A stretch of DNA of 64,000 nt from NCBI RefSeq assembly GCF_028830055.1, contig NZ_CP101655.1, positions 5,413,976-5,477,975 on the forward strand. The letters are read 5' to 3'. The notes under the pieces are model-generated. The model worked only from the letters and a program-made list of their open reading frames with translations. It did not search any database and had not been told where the DNA came from. This DNA is from Pseudomonas serboccidentalis (lineage in GTDB: Bacteria; Pseudomonadota; Gammaproteobacteria; Pseudomonadales; Pseudomonadaceae). The translations under genes and the position numbers were made by a program. This document shows positions 53,531 through 62,209 of the stretch, piece by piece; positions within the stretch are counted from its first letter, which is position 1; each line of letters starts with the position of its first letter.

Positions 53531-54237
53531 GGTTGTTCCGTGCCGAATTTATAGCCGCGGCCCCACACGGTGAGGATGCGCGTCGGTTGCGCCGGATCGC
53601 TTTCGATTTTCGCCCGCAGGCGGTTGATGTGGGTGTTGACCGTGTGCTCGTAACCTTCATGGCTGTAGCCCCACACCGCGTTGAGCAGGTCCATGCGCGA
53701 GAACACCTTGCCCGGTTGCCGGGCGAAGAAATACAGCAGATCGAATTCCCTCGGCGTGAGGTCCAGGCGGGCGCCATTGAGGGCGACGTCGCGGGTGATC
53801 GGGTCGATGTTCAGGCCATCGAGACTCAGGCTGCCGGCGTCCATTTTCAGGTTGCGCGCCATGGCGTCAACCCGGCGCAGCAAGGCTTTGACCCGCGCCA
53901 CCAGCTCCAGCATCGAAAACGGTTTGGCGAGGTAATCGTCGGCCCCCAGTTCCAGACCGAGGATGCGGTGCAGTTCACTGGAGCGCGCGCTGGTGATGAT
54001 GATTGGTGTGTAGCGCGCCATCGCTCGGGCGCGGCGACAGATTTCCAGGCCGTCGACGCCCGGCAGCATCAGATCGAGGATCAGCGCATCCCATTGTCCC
54101 TGTTGCAACAGGCGCATGCCTTCGTCGCCGTCGGCGCAGTGCACGACGTCGTAATGCTCGTCGCGCAGGTGCAGGCAAATCAGGTCGGCGATGTGTTGGT
54201 CATCCTCGACCACGAGGATGCGTCTGGTCGGTTCCAT
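53527..54237 (-). CDS. OmpR-family response regulator next to the msr-dipZ genes
   Basis: A 236-residue regulator with a receiver domain (ILVVEDDQHIADLI; phospho-Asp in ALILDLMLPGVDG; Lys in LAKPFSMLELVARV) and a winged-helix domain with LDLTPREFDLLYFFARQPGKVFSR and HTVNTHINRLRAKIE. The ATG at 54237 has AAGGA nine bases upstream; a TTG at 54246 is less likely. It faces msrB across about 150 bases, so the natural prediction is that it controls that operon as well as itself. Confidence 0.93.
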   Translation of the reverse strand: MEPTRRILVVEDDQHIADLICLHLRDEHYDVVHCADGDEGMRLLQQGQWDALILDLMLPGVDGLEICRRARAMARYTPIIITSARSSELHRILGLELGADDYLAKPFSMLELVARVKALLRRVDAMARNLKMDAGSLSLDGLNIDPITRDVALNGARLDLTPREFDLLYFFARQPGKVFSRMDLLNAVWGYSHEGYEHTVNTHINRLRAKIESDPAQPTRILTVWGRGYKFGTEQP

Positions 54238-54388
54238 CAAGCTCAATCCTTCGGCGCAGTGAACGCATTGTGCGGCTTTTCCCCGGGGCGAGTTATCACG
54301 AATTCGTTAACTTCCCGTGAGGATTTGGCGATCAACCCAAGCCTAGGCTGTGTTCCATGACAGGCACCTGGAATTTTTGGAGACGGCC

Positions 54389-54907
54389 ATGTTTACACGG
54401 CGACAGATTCTCGTAGCGAGCGGCGGGCTGGGCGTTGCAGCCCTGGTGGCCGGTGTATTGCCAAAATTGTCCCCGGGCGCTGCGCTGATTGATCAGGCCC
54501 ATGCCGATGAGGTGTTTGAGGTCACCCACAGCGACAGCGAGTGGCGAGCGCGGCTCTCCGATGAGCAGTACGCCATCCTGCGCGAAGAAGGCACCGAGCG
54601 GGCCTATACCAGCCCGCTCAACAACGAGCATCGCAGCGGCACGTTCGCCTGCGCGGGCTGTGACCTGGTGTTGTTTTCATCGGCCACCAAGTTCGACAGC
54701 CGCACCGGCTGGCCGAGTTTCTGGGCGCCGCTGGAGCACGCAGTGGCCACGCGGCAAGACCGTTCCTTCGGCATGTCCCGCAATGAAGTCCACTGTCGAC
54801 GCTGTGGCGGGCACCTGGGGCATGTCTTCGACGACGGCCCGAAACCCACCGGCCTGCGCTATTGCATGAATGGCCTGGCGATGACCTTCAAACCCGTGGC
54901 GGCATAA
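54389..54907 (+). CDS. msrB: exported peptide-methionine (R)-S-oxide reductase MsrB
   Basis: A 172-residue enzyme that reduces the R form of methionine sulfoxide in proteins. The N-terminus FTRRQILVASGGLGVAALVAG has a twin-arginine pattern, so it is likely exported folded through Tat. The catalytic domain has the zinc-type pairs CAGC and CRRC, GGHLGHVFDDGP and the catalytic Cys159 in RYCMN. GGAG six bases before the ATG at 54389 fixes the start. First of three genes with dipZ and msrA. Most MsrB proteins are cytoplasmic; this one is a dedicated periplasmic version. Confidence 0.92.
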   Translation: MFTRRQILVASGGLGVAALVAGVLPKLSPGAALIDQAHADEVFEVTHSDSEWRARLSDEQYAILREEGTERAYTSPLNNEHRSGTFACAGCDLVLFSSATKFDSRTGWPSFWAPLEHAVATRQDRSFGMSRNEVHCRRCGGHLGHVFDDGPKPTGLRYCMNGLAMTFKPVAA

Positions 54908-54950
54908 GCCATGGCCCGTATTCGATTTTCACTTTCTACAGGACGACACC

Positions 54951-56726
54951 ATGTGGCTCTTGGTTCTCGCTTATCTGGGCGGTGTGCTGACGATCGTCAG
55001 TCCGTGCATCCTGCCTGTTCTGCCTTTTGTCTTCGCTCGCACCGGGCAGCCGTTTATCAAGAGTGGCTTGCCGCTATTGGCCGGGATGGCGCTGACCTTC
55101 GCCCTCGTCGCCACGCTGGCGGCGGTGGGCGGCGGTTGGGTGGTGCAAGTCAATCAGTACGGTCGCTGGCTCGCGTTGCTGTTCGTTGCACTGTTCGGGC
55201 TGACGCTGCTGCTGCCGCACCTCGCCGAGCGCCTGACCCGGCCGCTGGTGGCGGCCGGCAGCCGCTTGTCCGAGGCCGCCGGGCAGGACAATCGTCCGCG
55301 TCCCGGCGCGTCGTTTCTGATCGGCGTCGCCACGGGACTGCTCTGGGCACCGTGCGCCGGGCCCATTCTCGGCTTGATTCTGACCGGGGCCGCGCTGCAA
55401 GGGGCAAGCACCGCCACCACGTTGTTGTTGCTCGCCTACGCGGCGGGCGCCGCGACTTCGCTGGCGGCGGCGCTGTTGCTGGGCGGTAAGGTGTTTGCGC
55501 TGATGAAGCGCTCGATCGGCACCGGGGAGTGGATCCGGCGTGGGTTGGGTGCGGCGATGCTCGCGGGTGTCGCGGCGATTGCGCTGGGCCTCGATACCGG
55601 ATTGCTGGCACGGCTGTCGACAGCGTCCACTGGCGGGATTGAACAAGCATTGGTCGGCAAACTGTCCGGCAAGTCTGCGTCTGATAACGGCACGATGATG
55701 GCGCAGATTCCTGCCATGGGCGGAGCAATGAAAGTTGCCGACAAGGCACCGGGAACACTCCCGGTTGAAGGCCAGTTGCCGCCGCTCAATGGCGCCGTGC
55801 AATGGCTCAACTCGCCACCGCTGGACGCCCAGGCACTCAAGGGCAAAGTGGTGTTGGTGGATTTCTGGACCTACTCCTGCATCAACTGCCTGCGCACGCT
55901 GCCGTACGTCAAAGCCTGGGCCGAGAAATACCGTGATCAGGGCCTGGTAGTGATCGGCGTGCACGCCCCGGAATTCGCCTTCGAACGCGATGTGGGCAAC
56001 GTCACCAAAGCCATGAAGGCGCTGGGCATCAACTACCCGGTGGCGATCGATAACGACTACAGGATCTGGCGCGCCTTCAACAATGAATACTGGCCGGCGC
56101 ATTACTTTGCCGATGCCCAGGGACGCATTCGTTATCACCATTTTGGCGAAGGTGACTACGCCGAATCGGAACGGGTCATCCAGCAGTTGCTGCGTGAGGC
56201 CGGAGCGAAAACCGTGGCCGACGGTTTGATCAACGCCGATGCCAAAGGTGTGCAACAGGCGCCGGACATGAATCAGGTGCTGTCGCCGGAAACCTATGTC
56301 GGCTACCAGCGCGCGGAACATTTCGTAGCGCAAAGCGGCCTGGTGCCTGACAAGGTCGCGACCTATAACCCACCGGCTAACCTGGCCCTCAATGACTGGA
56401 GCCTCGGCGGCCAATGGGCCGTCGGTGCCGAGCGCGCCACCGCCAGCGCGCCGGCCAGTCGCATCGTCTACCGCTTTCACGCCCGCGATCTGCATCTGGT
56501 GCTGGGGCCGGGCGCGGATGGCAAACCGGTGCGGTTCAAAGTGTCGATTGACGGTCAGGCGCCGGGTGACGCCCACGGTGTGGATGTCGCTGCGGATGGC
56601 AGTGGCCGCGTGACCGAGCAGCGCCTGTACCAGTTGGTGCGGCAAACCGATGCGGTGAGGGATCGAACCTTCAGCATCGAATTTCTTGACCCGGGCGTAT
56701 CGGCCTACGCCTTCACCTTCGGCTGA
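54951..56726 (+). CDS. dipZ: DipZ: CcdA-type membrane domain fused to thioredoxin-like domain
   Basis: A 591-residue membrane protein expected to carry electrons from cytoplasmic thioredoxin to the periplasm. The CcdA/DsbD-beta-like part (1-225) has six or so membrane helices and the paired cysteines in SPCILP (Cys19) and APCAGP. A periplasmic redoxin domain follows, with WTYSCINCL (Cys310, Cys313; an atypical CxxC). The C-terminal 140 residues form the extra beta-rich domain of DipZ proteins (WSLGGQWAVGAERATA...). Placed between msrB and msrA, it is the obvious reductant source for both. Confidence 0.9.
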   Translation: MWLLVLAYLGGVLTIVSPCILPVLPFVFARTGQPFIKSGLPLLAGMALTFALVATLAAVGGGWVVQVNQYGRWLALLFVALFGLTLLLPHLAERLTRPLVAAGSRLSEAAGQDNRPRPGASFLIGVATGLLWAPCAGPILGLILTGAALQGASTATTLLLLAYAAGAATSLAAALLLGGKVFALMKRSIGTGEWIRRGLGAAMLAGVAAIALGLDTGLLARLSTASTGGIEQALVGKLSGKSASDNGTMMAQIPAMGGAMKVADKAPGTLPVEGQLPPLNGAVQWLNSPPLDAQALKGKVVLVDFWTYSCINCLRTLPYVKAWAEKYRDQGLVVIGVHAPEFAFERDVGNVTKAMKALGINYPVAIDNDYRIWRAFNNEYWPAHYFADAQGRIRYHHFGEGDYAESERVIQQLLREAGAKTVADGLINADAKGVQQAPDMNQVLSPETYVGYQRAEHFVAQSGLVPDKVATYNPPANLALNDWSLGGQWAVGAERATASAPASRIVYRFHARDLHLVLGPGADGKPVRFKVSIDGQAPGDAHGVDVAADGSGRVTEQRLYQLVRQTDAVRDRTFSIEFLDPGVSAYAFTFG

Positions 56727-56741
56727 TCGGGAGTGCGCAAC

Positions 56742-57446
56742 ATGAAATCTCAAAACAATTGGCGGCGTGGGTTATTGGGCGTCGCGATGGCCGGGGTGAT
56801 TGGTCAGTGCTCGGCGTTTTCTTTCGGGGCCGAAGACGCGGTGGTCATTCCGCCGCCGGCGCTCGACGAAACCCCTCAGGCGCACAGTGAAACGGCGGTG
56901 TTCGCCGGTGGTTGCTTCTGGGGCGTGCAAGGGGTTTTTCAACACGTCAAAGGCGTGCAGAAAGCCGTTTCCGGTTACGCCGGCGGTGCCGCGAACACGG
57001 CGCAATACGAGCGGGTCAGCGATGGCGACACCGGTCATGCCGAGTCGGTACAAGTCACCTTCGACCCGACGCAAGTCAGCTATGGCAGCCTGCTGCAGAT
57101 CTACTTCTCGGTGGCCCACAACCCGACCGAACTCAACCGTCAGGGCCCCGACAGCGGCACGCAATACCGCTCGGCGCTGTTCCCGGTCAACGCTGACCAG
57201 CAACGCGTGGCGCAGGCCTACATCGCTCAACTCGACGCGGCGCATGCCTACAGCCAGCCCATCGTCACGAAACTGGAAACCTACAACGGCTTCTACCCGG
57301 CAGAGGACTATCACCAGGACTTCCTGACCGAGCACCCGACCTACCCGTACATCGTGATCAACGACATGCCGAAGGTCGCGCAGTTGAAGCAGTTGTTTGC
57401 GCAGCGTTATCAGGAGAAGCCGGTGTTGGTGAAAAGCGGGACCTGA
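56742..57446 (+). CDS. msrA: exported peptide-methionine (S)-S-oxide reductase MsrA
   Basis: A 234-residue enzyme acting on the S form of methionine sulfoxide. It has an N-terminal export signal (WRRGLLGVAMAGVIGQCSAFSFGA, with an Arg pair so Tat is possible), then the catalytic GGCFWG (Cys58), GYAGGAANTAQYERVSDGDTGHAESVQV and DSGTQYRSALF. There is no lipobox at Cys25, since Gln precedes it. GGGAG eight bases before the ATG at 56742 makes this the start rather than the GTG at 56733. It lies 15 bases after dipZ. Confidence 0.93.
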   Translation: MKSQNNWRRGLLGVAMAGVIGQCSAFSFGAEDAVVIPPPALDETPQAHSETAVFAGGCFWGVQGVFQHVKGVQKAVSGYAGGAANTAQYERVSDGDTGHAESVQVTFDPTQVSYGSLLQIYFSVAHNPTELNRQGPDSGTQYRSALFPVNADQQRVAQAYIAQLDAAHAYSQPIVTKLETYNGFYPAEDYHQDFLTEHPTYPYIVINDMPKVAQLKQLFAQRYQEKPVLVKSGT

Positions 57447-57456
57447 TCCAGGCCTG

Positions 57457-57861
57457 TTACTTGAGCCTTGGCCGCTCCATGGCAATCACCGACGTTGCGA
57501 ACCCCAGGCTGGTAAAAAATGCCTCCGCGCTTTCACGTCCGGCGCGCAGTACCCAAGAGATGTCGGGGTTGTCTCCCATGACATGCTCGACCAGCGCACG
57601 CCCGACGCCTGCGCGCCGATGCTGGTCATCGACCACGACCATCGACAGATAGCCGTTGGACAAACCATCGGTGATGCCTCGGGAGAAACCGATGATATGC
57701 TCGCCGCTCAGCGCGACGGCAGTGCGTTGGGAGTTTTCGATGAGTCGGGCGAAGTGGTCGCTGGAGCCTGTTCGGTGCCCCCAGCCATGTTGCCCGAGAA
57801 ACAGCCGCACCGACTCCACTTCAGCGGGCAACAGATGACGTACGGTGATGTGGTTGTTCAT
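57457..57861 (-). CDS. GNAT-family N-acetyltransferase
   Basis: A 134-residue single GNAT domain. LSMVVVDDQHRRAGVGRALVEHVM is the acetyl-CoA-binding motif A, and AGRESAEAFFTSLGFATS motif B. The substrate is unknown. It is oriented against msrA, whose stop lies only about 10 bases away, with no terminator between. Confidence 0.87.
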   Translation of the reverse strand: MNNHITVRHLLPAEVESVRLFLGQHGWGHRTGSSDHFARLIENSQRTAVALSGEHIIGFSRGITDGLSNGYLSMVVVDDQHRRAGVGRALVEHVMGDNPDISWVLRAGRESAEAFFTSLGFATSVIAMERPRLK

Positions 57862-57916
57862 TGGCTGGCGGCGTCCTTGTCGGCGGTTATTCGAGCGTAG
57901 TTGATCGCGACCGGTG

Positions 57917-58822
57917 TCAGGATCTGCCCCAGGTTTTCATCGCGAACTCGACGAAGCGCCGTAGCTTGGGCAAGCGATAACGATCCGGCGCGTACAGCAG
58001 ATGCAACGGGCGGCTCGGGGGCTGGTAATCGGGGATCACCGTCACCAGTTTGCCGTCGCGCAGATCCTGTTCCACCAGCGCATCCGGCAGCATCACGATG
58101 CCCATGCCGGTGCGTGCTGCCTGATGCAGGCCGGCGGAGGTGTTCATCAGCATCGGGCCGCTGACGTCGACCAGAATCTCGCCGTCCGGGCCGCTAAGGC
58201 GCCAGCGTTTTTCCACCGATTGCCAGTCATCGCCGGCGGGGTAGGCGAACGACAGGCAGTCGTGTTGTTGCAGGTCCTCCGGGGTGATCGGCATGCCGCG
58301 CCGGGCGACGTAGGCCGGAGAGGCGCACACGGTCAGGGTGTAATCGATCAACGGTCGGGCGATCAGGTTCGACTGCTCGAAATGCCCCAGCCGAAACGCC
58401 ACGTCGAGGCCACTTTCCAGCAGATCCGGGCGACGGTTGGTCAGCACCACGTCCATTTTCACCAGCGGGTACTGCAGGGAAAACTCGCTGAGCGCCGGTG
58501 CCAGGCGTTCGACACCAAAGGTCAGCGGCGCGGTGATGCGCAGCAGGCCGCGAGGCTCGTCGAGGGCCTGTTCGGCCAGGCGTTCGGAGTCGGCCACCAG
58601 CCCCAAAACGTCCAGACAGCGTTGATAATAAACGCTACCGAATTCGGTCAGCCGTTGTCGGCGAGTGGTGCGCTGCAGCAGCTGTACGCCGAGTCGTTGT
58701 TCCAGCGCGCGCAGGTGATTGCCGACCATAGTCGTGGACATTTCGCACTGCAGCGCGGCCGCCGTCATGCTTCCGGTTTCCACGACCTTTACGTACACGC
58801 CCATCGCCTGCAACAGGTCCAT
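57917..58822 (-). CDS. LysR-family transcriptional regulator
   Basis: A 301-residue LysR regulator. The N-terminal winged helix-turn-helix reads MTAAALQCEMSTTMVGNHLRALEQRLGVQLLQRTTRRQRLTEFG, and the rest is the substrate-binding fold (PRGLLRITAPLTFG, MDVVLTNRRPDLLESGLDVAFRLG). It belongs to the large subgroup with the LLRI-xAP signature. It is divergent from the aminotransferase gene with a 100-bp gap and may control it; the effector is unknown. The ATG at 58822 is preferred to the TTG at 58828. Confidence 0.9.
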   Translation of the reverse strand: MDLLQAMGVYVKVVETGSMTAAALQCEMSTTMVGNHLRALEQRLGVQLLQRTTRRQRLTEFGSVYYQRCLDVLGLVADSERLAEQALDEPRGLLRITAPLTFGVERLAPALSEFSLQYPLVKMDVVLTNRRPDLLESGLDVAFRLGHFEQSNLIARPLIDYTLTVCASPAYVARRGMPITPEDLQQHDCLSFAYPAGDDWQSVEKRWRLSGPDGEILVDVSGPMLMNTSAGLHQAARTGMGIVMLPDALVEQDLRDGKLVTVIPDYQPPSRPLHLLYAPDRYRLPKLRRFVEFAMKTWGRS

Positions 58823-58924
58823 TATCAAGCTCTGCTTTTAAATGATTGAAGTTTTGCCGAGTTTATCCAGTTCTGGTGGCTAACCATACTGCAAACACAC
58901 CGACCTTCACTGGAGTTTGAAGTC

Positions 58925-60097
58925 ATGACCGCCGCCCTGATGAACACTTACCAACCGCTGGCCTTGAGTTTCACCAGAGGCCTGGGCACTCGCCTGTGGG
59001 ATCAGGCCGGTCGTGAATACCTGGATGCCGTCGCAGGAGTCGCGGTGACCAATGTCGGCCATTCGCATCCGCGCATCGTCGCTGCCATCAGCGAGCAGGC
59101 CGCAATGCTGCTGCACACCTCCAACCTGTACAGCATCGACTGGCAGCAACAGCTTGCGCAGAAACTCACGCAGTTGTCGGGGATGGATCGAGTGTTCTTC
59201 AACAACTCCGGCGCAGAGGCCAATGAAACCGCGCTGAAACTGGCGCGTTTGTACGGCTGGCGCAAAGGCATTGAACAGCCGCTGGTGGTGGTCATGGCCA
59301 ACGCGTTTCATGGCCGCACATTGGGGACGTTGTCGGCCAGCGATGGCCCGGCGGTGCGCCTGGGTTTCAATGATCTACCGGGGGATTTCGTCAAAGTGCC
59401 GTTTGGTGATCTGGCGGCGCTGGAGCAGGTGCAGCAAAAGCATGGCGAGCGGATCGTGGCGATTCTGGTCGAGCCGATCCAGGGCGAAAGCGGCGTACAA
59501 CTGGCGCCGCCCGGTTACCTGAAGGCCTTGCGCGAACTGTGCAATCGTCACGCCTGGCTGCTGATGCTTGATGAAATCCAGACCGGTATCGGCCGCACCG
59601 GCCAGTGGTTTGCGTTCCAGCACGAGGGCATCGTTCCGGATGTCATGACCCTGGCCAAAGGCCTTGGCAACGGCGTGCCGATCGGCGCCTGTCTGGCGCG
59701 AGGCAGGGCGGCCGATCTGTTCACCCCCGGCAGTCATGGCAGTACATTTGGCGGTAATCCGCTGGCCTGCCGGGTCGGCTGCACGGTGCTGGAAATCATC
59801 GAAGAACAGGGGTTGCTGGAGAACGTCCGGCTACAGGGCGAACGCCTACTGAGCCGCCTGCGCGCCGAACTGGCGGACAACCCCAACGTGCTGGCGATTC
59901 GCGGGCAGGGCTTGATGATCGGTATCGAGTTGAAACAGCCGATCCGCGATCTGACGCTGATTGCGGCGCGGGATCATGGGTTGCTGATCAACGTTACACG
60001 CGGCAAGACGATACGGCTGCTGCCGCCGCTGACGATTGATGAGCGGGAGGTGGGGATGATTGTCAGAGGTGTCGGGCTTGCTGTAACCGCGCACTGA
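58925..60097 (+). CDS. acetylornithine-aminotransferase-family (class III) enzyme
   Basis: A 390-residue PLP enzyme of the ArgD/AstC/ornithine-aminotransferase group. Visible features are [53 protein letters not shown], the Asp of [15 protein letters not shown] and the PLP-binding Lys in [27 protein letters not shown] follows. It probably transaminates N-acetylornithine or a similar omega-amino compound. No arg or ast genes are nearby, so it is likely an accessory paralog of the main ArgD/AruC, controlled by the divergent LysR protein. Confidence 0.88.
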   Translation: MTAALMNTYQPLALSFTRGLGTRLWDQAGREYLDAVAGVAVTNVGHSHPRIVAAISEQAAMLLHTSNLYSIDWQQQLAQKLTQLSGMDRVFFNNSGAEANETALKLARLYGWRKGIEQPLVVVMANAFHGRTLGTLSASDGPAVRLGFNDLPGDFVKVPFGDLAALEQVQQKHGERIVAILVEPIQGESGVQLAPPGYLKALRELCNRHAWLLMLDEIQTGIGRTGQWFAFQHEGIVPDVMTLAKGLGNGVPIGACLARGRAADLFTPGSHGSTFGGNPLACRVGCTVLEIIEEQGLLENVRLQGERLLSRLRAELADNPNVLAIRGQGLMIGIELKQPIRDLTLIAARDHGLLINVTRGKTIRLLPPLTIDEREVGMIVRGVGLAVTAH

Positions 60098-60115
60098 CAG
60101 GCAGCCGATAACCCC

Positions 60116-60200
60116 TGTGGGAGCGAGCCTGCTCGCGATGGCGGTGGGTCAGTCGATATTTATATTGATGATCAATTACCTTCGCGAGCAGGCTCGCACA
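60116..60200. repeat. paired inverted repeat, family C
   Basis: TGTGGGAGCGAGCCTGCTCG at 60117 and CTTCGCGAGCAGGCTCGCAC ending at 60200 are inverted, about 40 bases apart. This copy has the G variant (GCTCGC in place of GCTCAC), as at 34743. Confidence 0.83.
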
Positions 60201-60217
60201 TTGGAAAATGTGTAGCG

Positions 60218-62137
60218 CTAATCAGGATAATCCCCCAACTCCGGCGCCAGCATCCGCGTCTTCACCGCCCCATTCGAATTGTGCTGAACGATCTCGCTCG
60301 GCTGTCCGTTTTCATTGAAAAACACCTGCCCGATCCCCGCCGAATTCCACAGTCGCTCACCCGCTTCGGCATGTTCCGGGGTGTACGGCACGATGCGCAT
60401 GCGCCGGCGTTTGGTGAACCAGTTGAGCGGTGAGCGCGGCGAGTAGAGCCAGCGGTTGAGGCGGTCGAACCATTCCAGCAGGGTTTTCGGAAACTCGTTC
60501 TTGATCCCGCTGCTGGTGATCTGCCAGATCCGTGGCCCGGCCTTGCGGTGTCGGATCAGCACTTCGTAGACAAAGGAATAATGCACGTCGCCGGACAGCA
60601 CCACGTAGTTCCCGGGTGTACGTGAGTGTCGGAAAATGTTCAGGATCACCTGCGCGGCGCCACGGTGGGCCATCCAGTTTTCCGCGTCGACCAGCAGGGG
60701 ATATCCGCACCAACTGAAAACCTTCTGCACGGTTTCGATCAGCTTCACGCCGAAGATCGGCGCCGGCGAAACGATGATTGCCGACGGGTGATCGAGCAAC
60801 TCTTGCTGCAGCTCGCTCAAAGCTTCCCAATCGAGCAAACCGGAAGGTTGCTTGAGCGCCATTTCGCTGCGCCAGCGGCGGGTGCGGGTGTCGAGGACAA
60901 CCAGCGCGGGGCTGCTCGGCAACACGAAATGCCAATGCTGAAAGCGCAACAAATCATCGATCAGCGCGTCCTGTACCGGGCTGTCGAGATAGCGATCATC
61001 GCCGCTGGCGCTCAGGCGTCGGGTGTTCTCCAGCACATCCTTGAACGCCTCCGGATTGTTACCCCAACCCTGACACAGCATGTACGCGATCAAGGCATTG
61101 CCGATGATGCGTTTGGAGAACGGATGACCATAGGCGGTTTCCTCCCACTGCGCGGAAAGATTCCAGTCATCGGTGATATCGTGGTCGTCGAAAATCATCA
61201 GGCTCGGCAGGTGTGCCAACGCCCGGGCGACCTTGCCCAGGCCGGCCTTGAAGCTATCGATGCGGGTCTGTTCGAGGGTGTAGCGCTGCAAGCGCTCAGG
61301 CGTCAGCGCTGGCGCAGTCGGATGGATCAACGTCCACGCAACCGGCGACCACACCAACAAGTACATCGCCATGACTTCGGCGAAGGTCACCAGGTGATTG
61401 TCGGCGCTGCTGCTGGTGAAAATCGGCTTACGCGCGCCGCCGAAAAATCGTTCGCGCAATGTCTCGTTGCTCTCCAGCGCCGGTAACAAATCCGCGCGGT
61501 GGTAGTAGCTGGCCGGGTGTTCGTAGAGCCTGGCGCTGTCGCTGACCACGGTACCGTCGAGGTGTTCGTCGAACAGGCCGAGGCGTTCGATCAAGGCATG
61601 AATTGCTCGCAGCATCGGGCCGGCGACGTCATCGGCGTAGATCTGGTCGCCGCTCATCATCAGCAGGGCGGGGCGTTGTTGCGGATCGGTTTCTGCTGCC
61701 AGCAACTGATCGACACAGAGCAAGCCATCCGCTGCCGGGTGATGAGGCTTGCGGCAGGAACCGTGGAGCAATTGATCGATTCGCGAGCGCACCACCAGGT
61801 TGGGACTGGAGGCATCGCCATACAACAGATGTGGCGCCCAGTCAGCGATTCGCTGCTGGCCATCGATCAGCAAGTCGTAGCCTACAACGGTATCGCAGGG
61901 CAGCGCGCTGTCGAGGGCAACGTCGATCAGATGGATGAACGCTTGGCTGCCTACGGGAATAACCGTGCATTTCCCGGCATCGAGAGGAATGTCTCGGACA
62001 CCCTGCAAGCGCAAGGTCAGCGACAGCTCGCGCGTACCGACCAGCCACAGCACCAGCCGCGTCGGTTCCAGCCGTCGCAGCAGCGGGCCGGCCAGGACGG
62101 GAGGCAGCGGGTTCAGGTCAGCAGGTGTCGGGGACAT
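60218..62137 (-). CDS. PhoD-like alkaline phosphatase family protein
   Basis: A 639-residue protein with a metallophosphatase domain of the PhoD type. Metal-binding motifs are MMSGDQIYADD near residue 165, SLMIFDDHDITDDWN and, further on, YVVLSGDVHYSFVYE. An N-terminal part of about 100 residues (RRLEPTRLVLWLVGTRELSLTLRLQG) is beta-rich. No signal peptide is seen, so unlike classical PhoD it is probably cytoplasmic. The likely activity is phosphomonoesterase or phosphodiesterase; the substrate is unknown. Start at the ATG at 62137 (MSPTPADLN); an alternative at 62161 adds eight residues. Confidence 0.85.
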   Translation of the reverse strand: MSPTPADLNPLPPVLAGPLLRRLEPTRLVLWLVGTRELSLTLRLQGVRDIPLDAGKCTVIPVGSQAFIHLIDVALDSALPCDTVVGYDLLIDGQQRIADWAPHLLYGDASSPNLVVRSRIDQLLHGSCRKPHHPAADGLLCVDQLLAAETDPQQRPALLMMSGDQIYADDVAGPMLRAIHALIERLGLFDEHLDGTVVSDSARLYEHPASYYHRADLLPALESNETLRERFFGGARKPIFTSSSADNHLVTFAEVMAMYLLVWSPVAWTLIHPTAPALTPERLQRYTLEQTRIDSFKAGLGKVARALAHLPSLMIFDDHDITDDWNLSAQWEETAYGHPFSKRIIGNALIAYMLCQGWGNNPEAFKDVLENTRRLSASGDDRYLDSPVQDALIDDLLRFQHWHFVLPSSPALVVLDTRTRRWRSEMALKQPSGLLDWEALSELQQELLDHPSAIIVSPAPIFGVKLIETVQKVFSWCGYPLLVDAENWMAHRGAAQVILNIFRHSRTPGNYVVLSGDVHYSFVYEVLIRHRKAGPRIWQITSSGIKNEFPKTLLEWFDRLNRWLYSPRSPLNWFTKRRRMRIVPYTPEHAEAGERLWNSAGIGQVFFNENGQPSEIVQHNSNGAVKTRMLAPELGDYPD

Positions 62138-62209
62138 TCGGGGGCAAAGCTCAAGGCGCACAGGCCGGCGATGATAGCGCAGCCGGCGCCTTGAACCCTT
62201 AAACGAGGC

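Noticed and set aside
54289..54318. Two GTTA repeats in the msrB upstream region as a response-regulator box
   Set aside because: The spacing and flanks do not give a convincing tandem repeat, and the region is short, so I do not list it as a site.
23301..60200. Repeated inverted elements as a CRISPR array
   Set aside because: Copies are kilobases apart and occur as inverted pairs with no regular spacers and no cas genes.
61499..62194. 231-codon frame opposite the PhoD-like gene
   Set aside because: Shadow of the PhoD-like gene, whose metal-binding motifs are complete.
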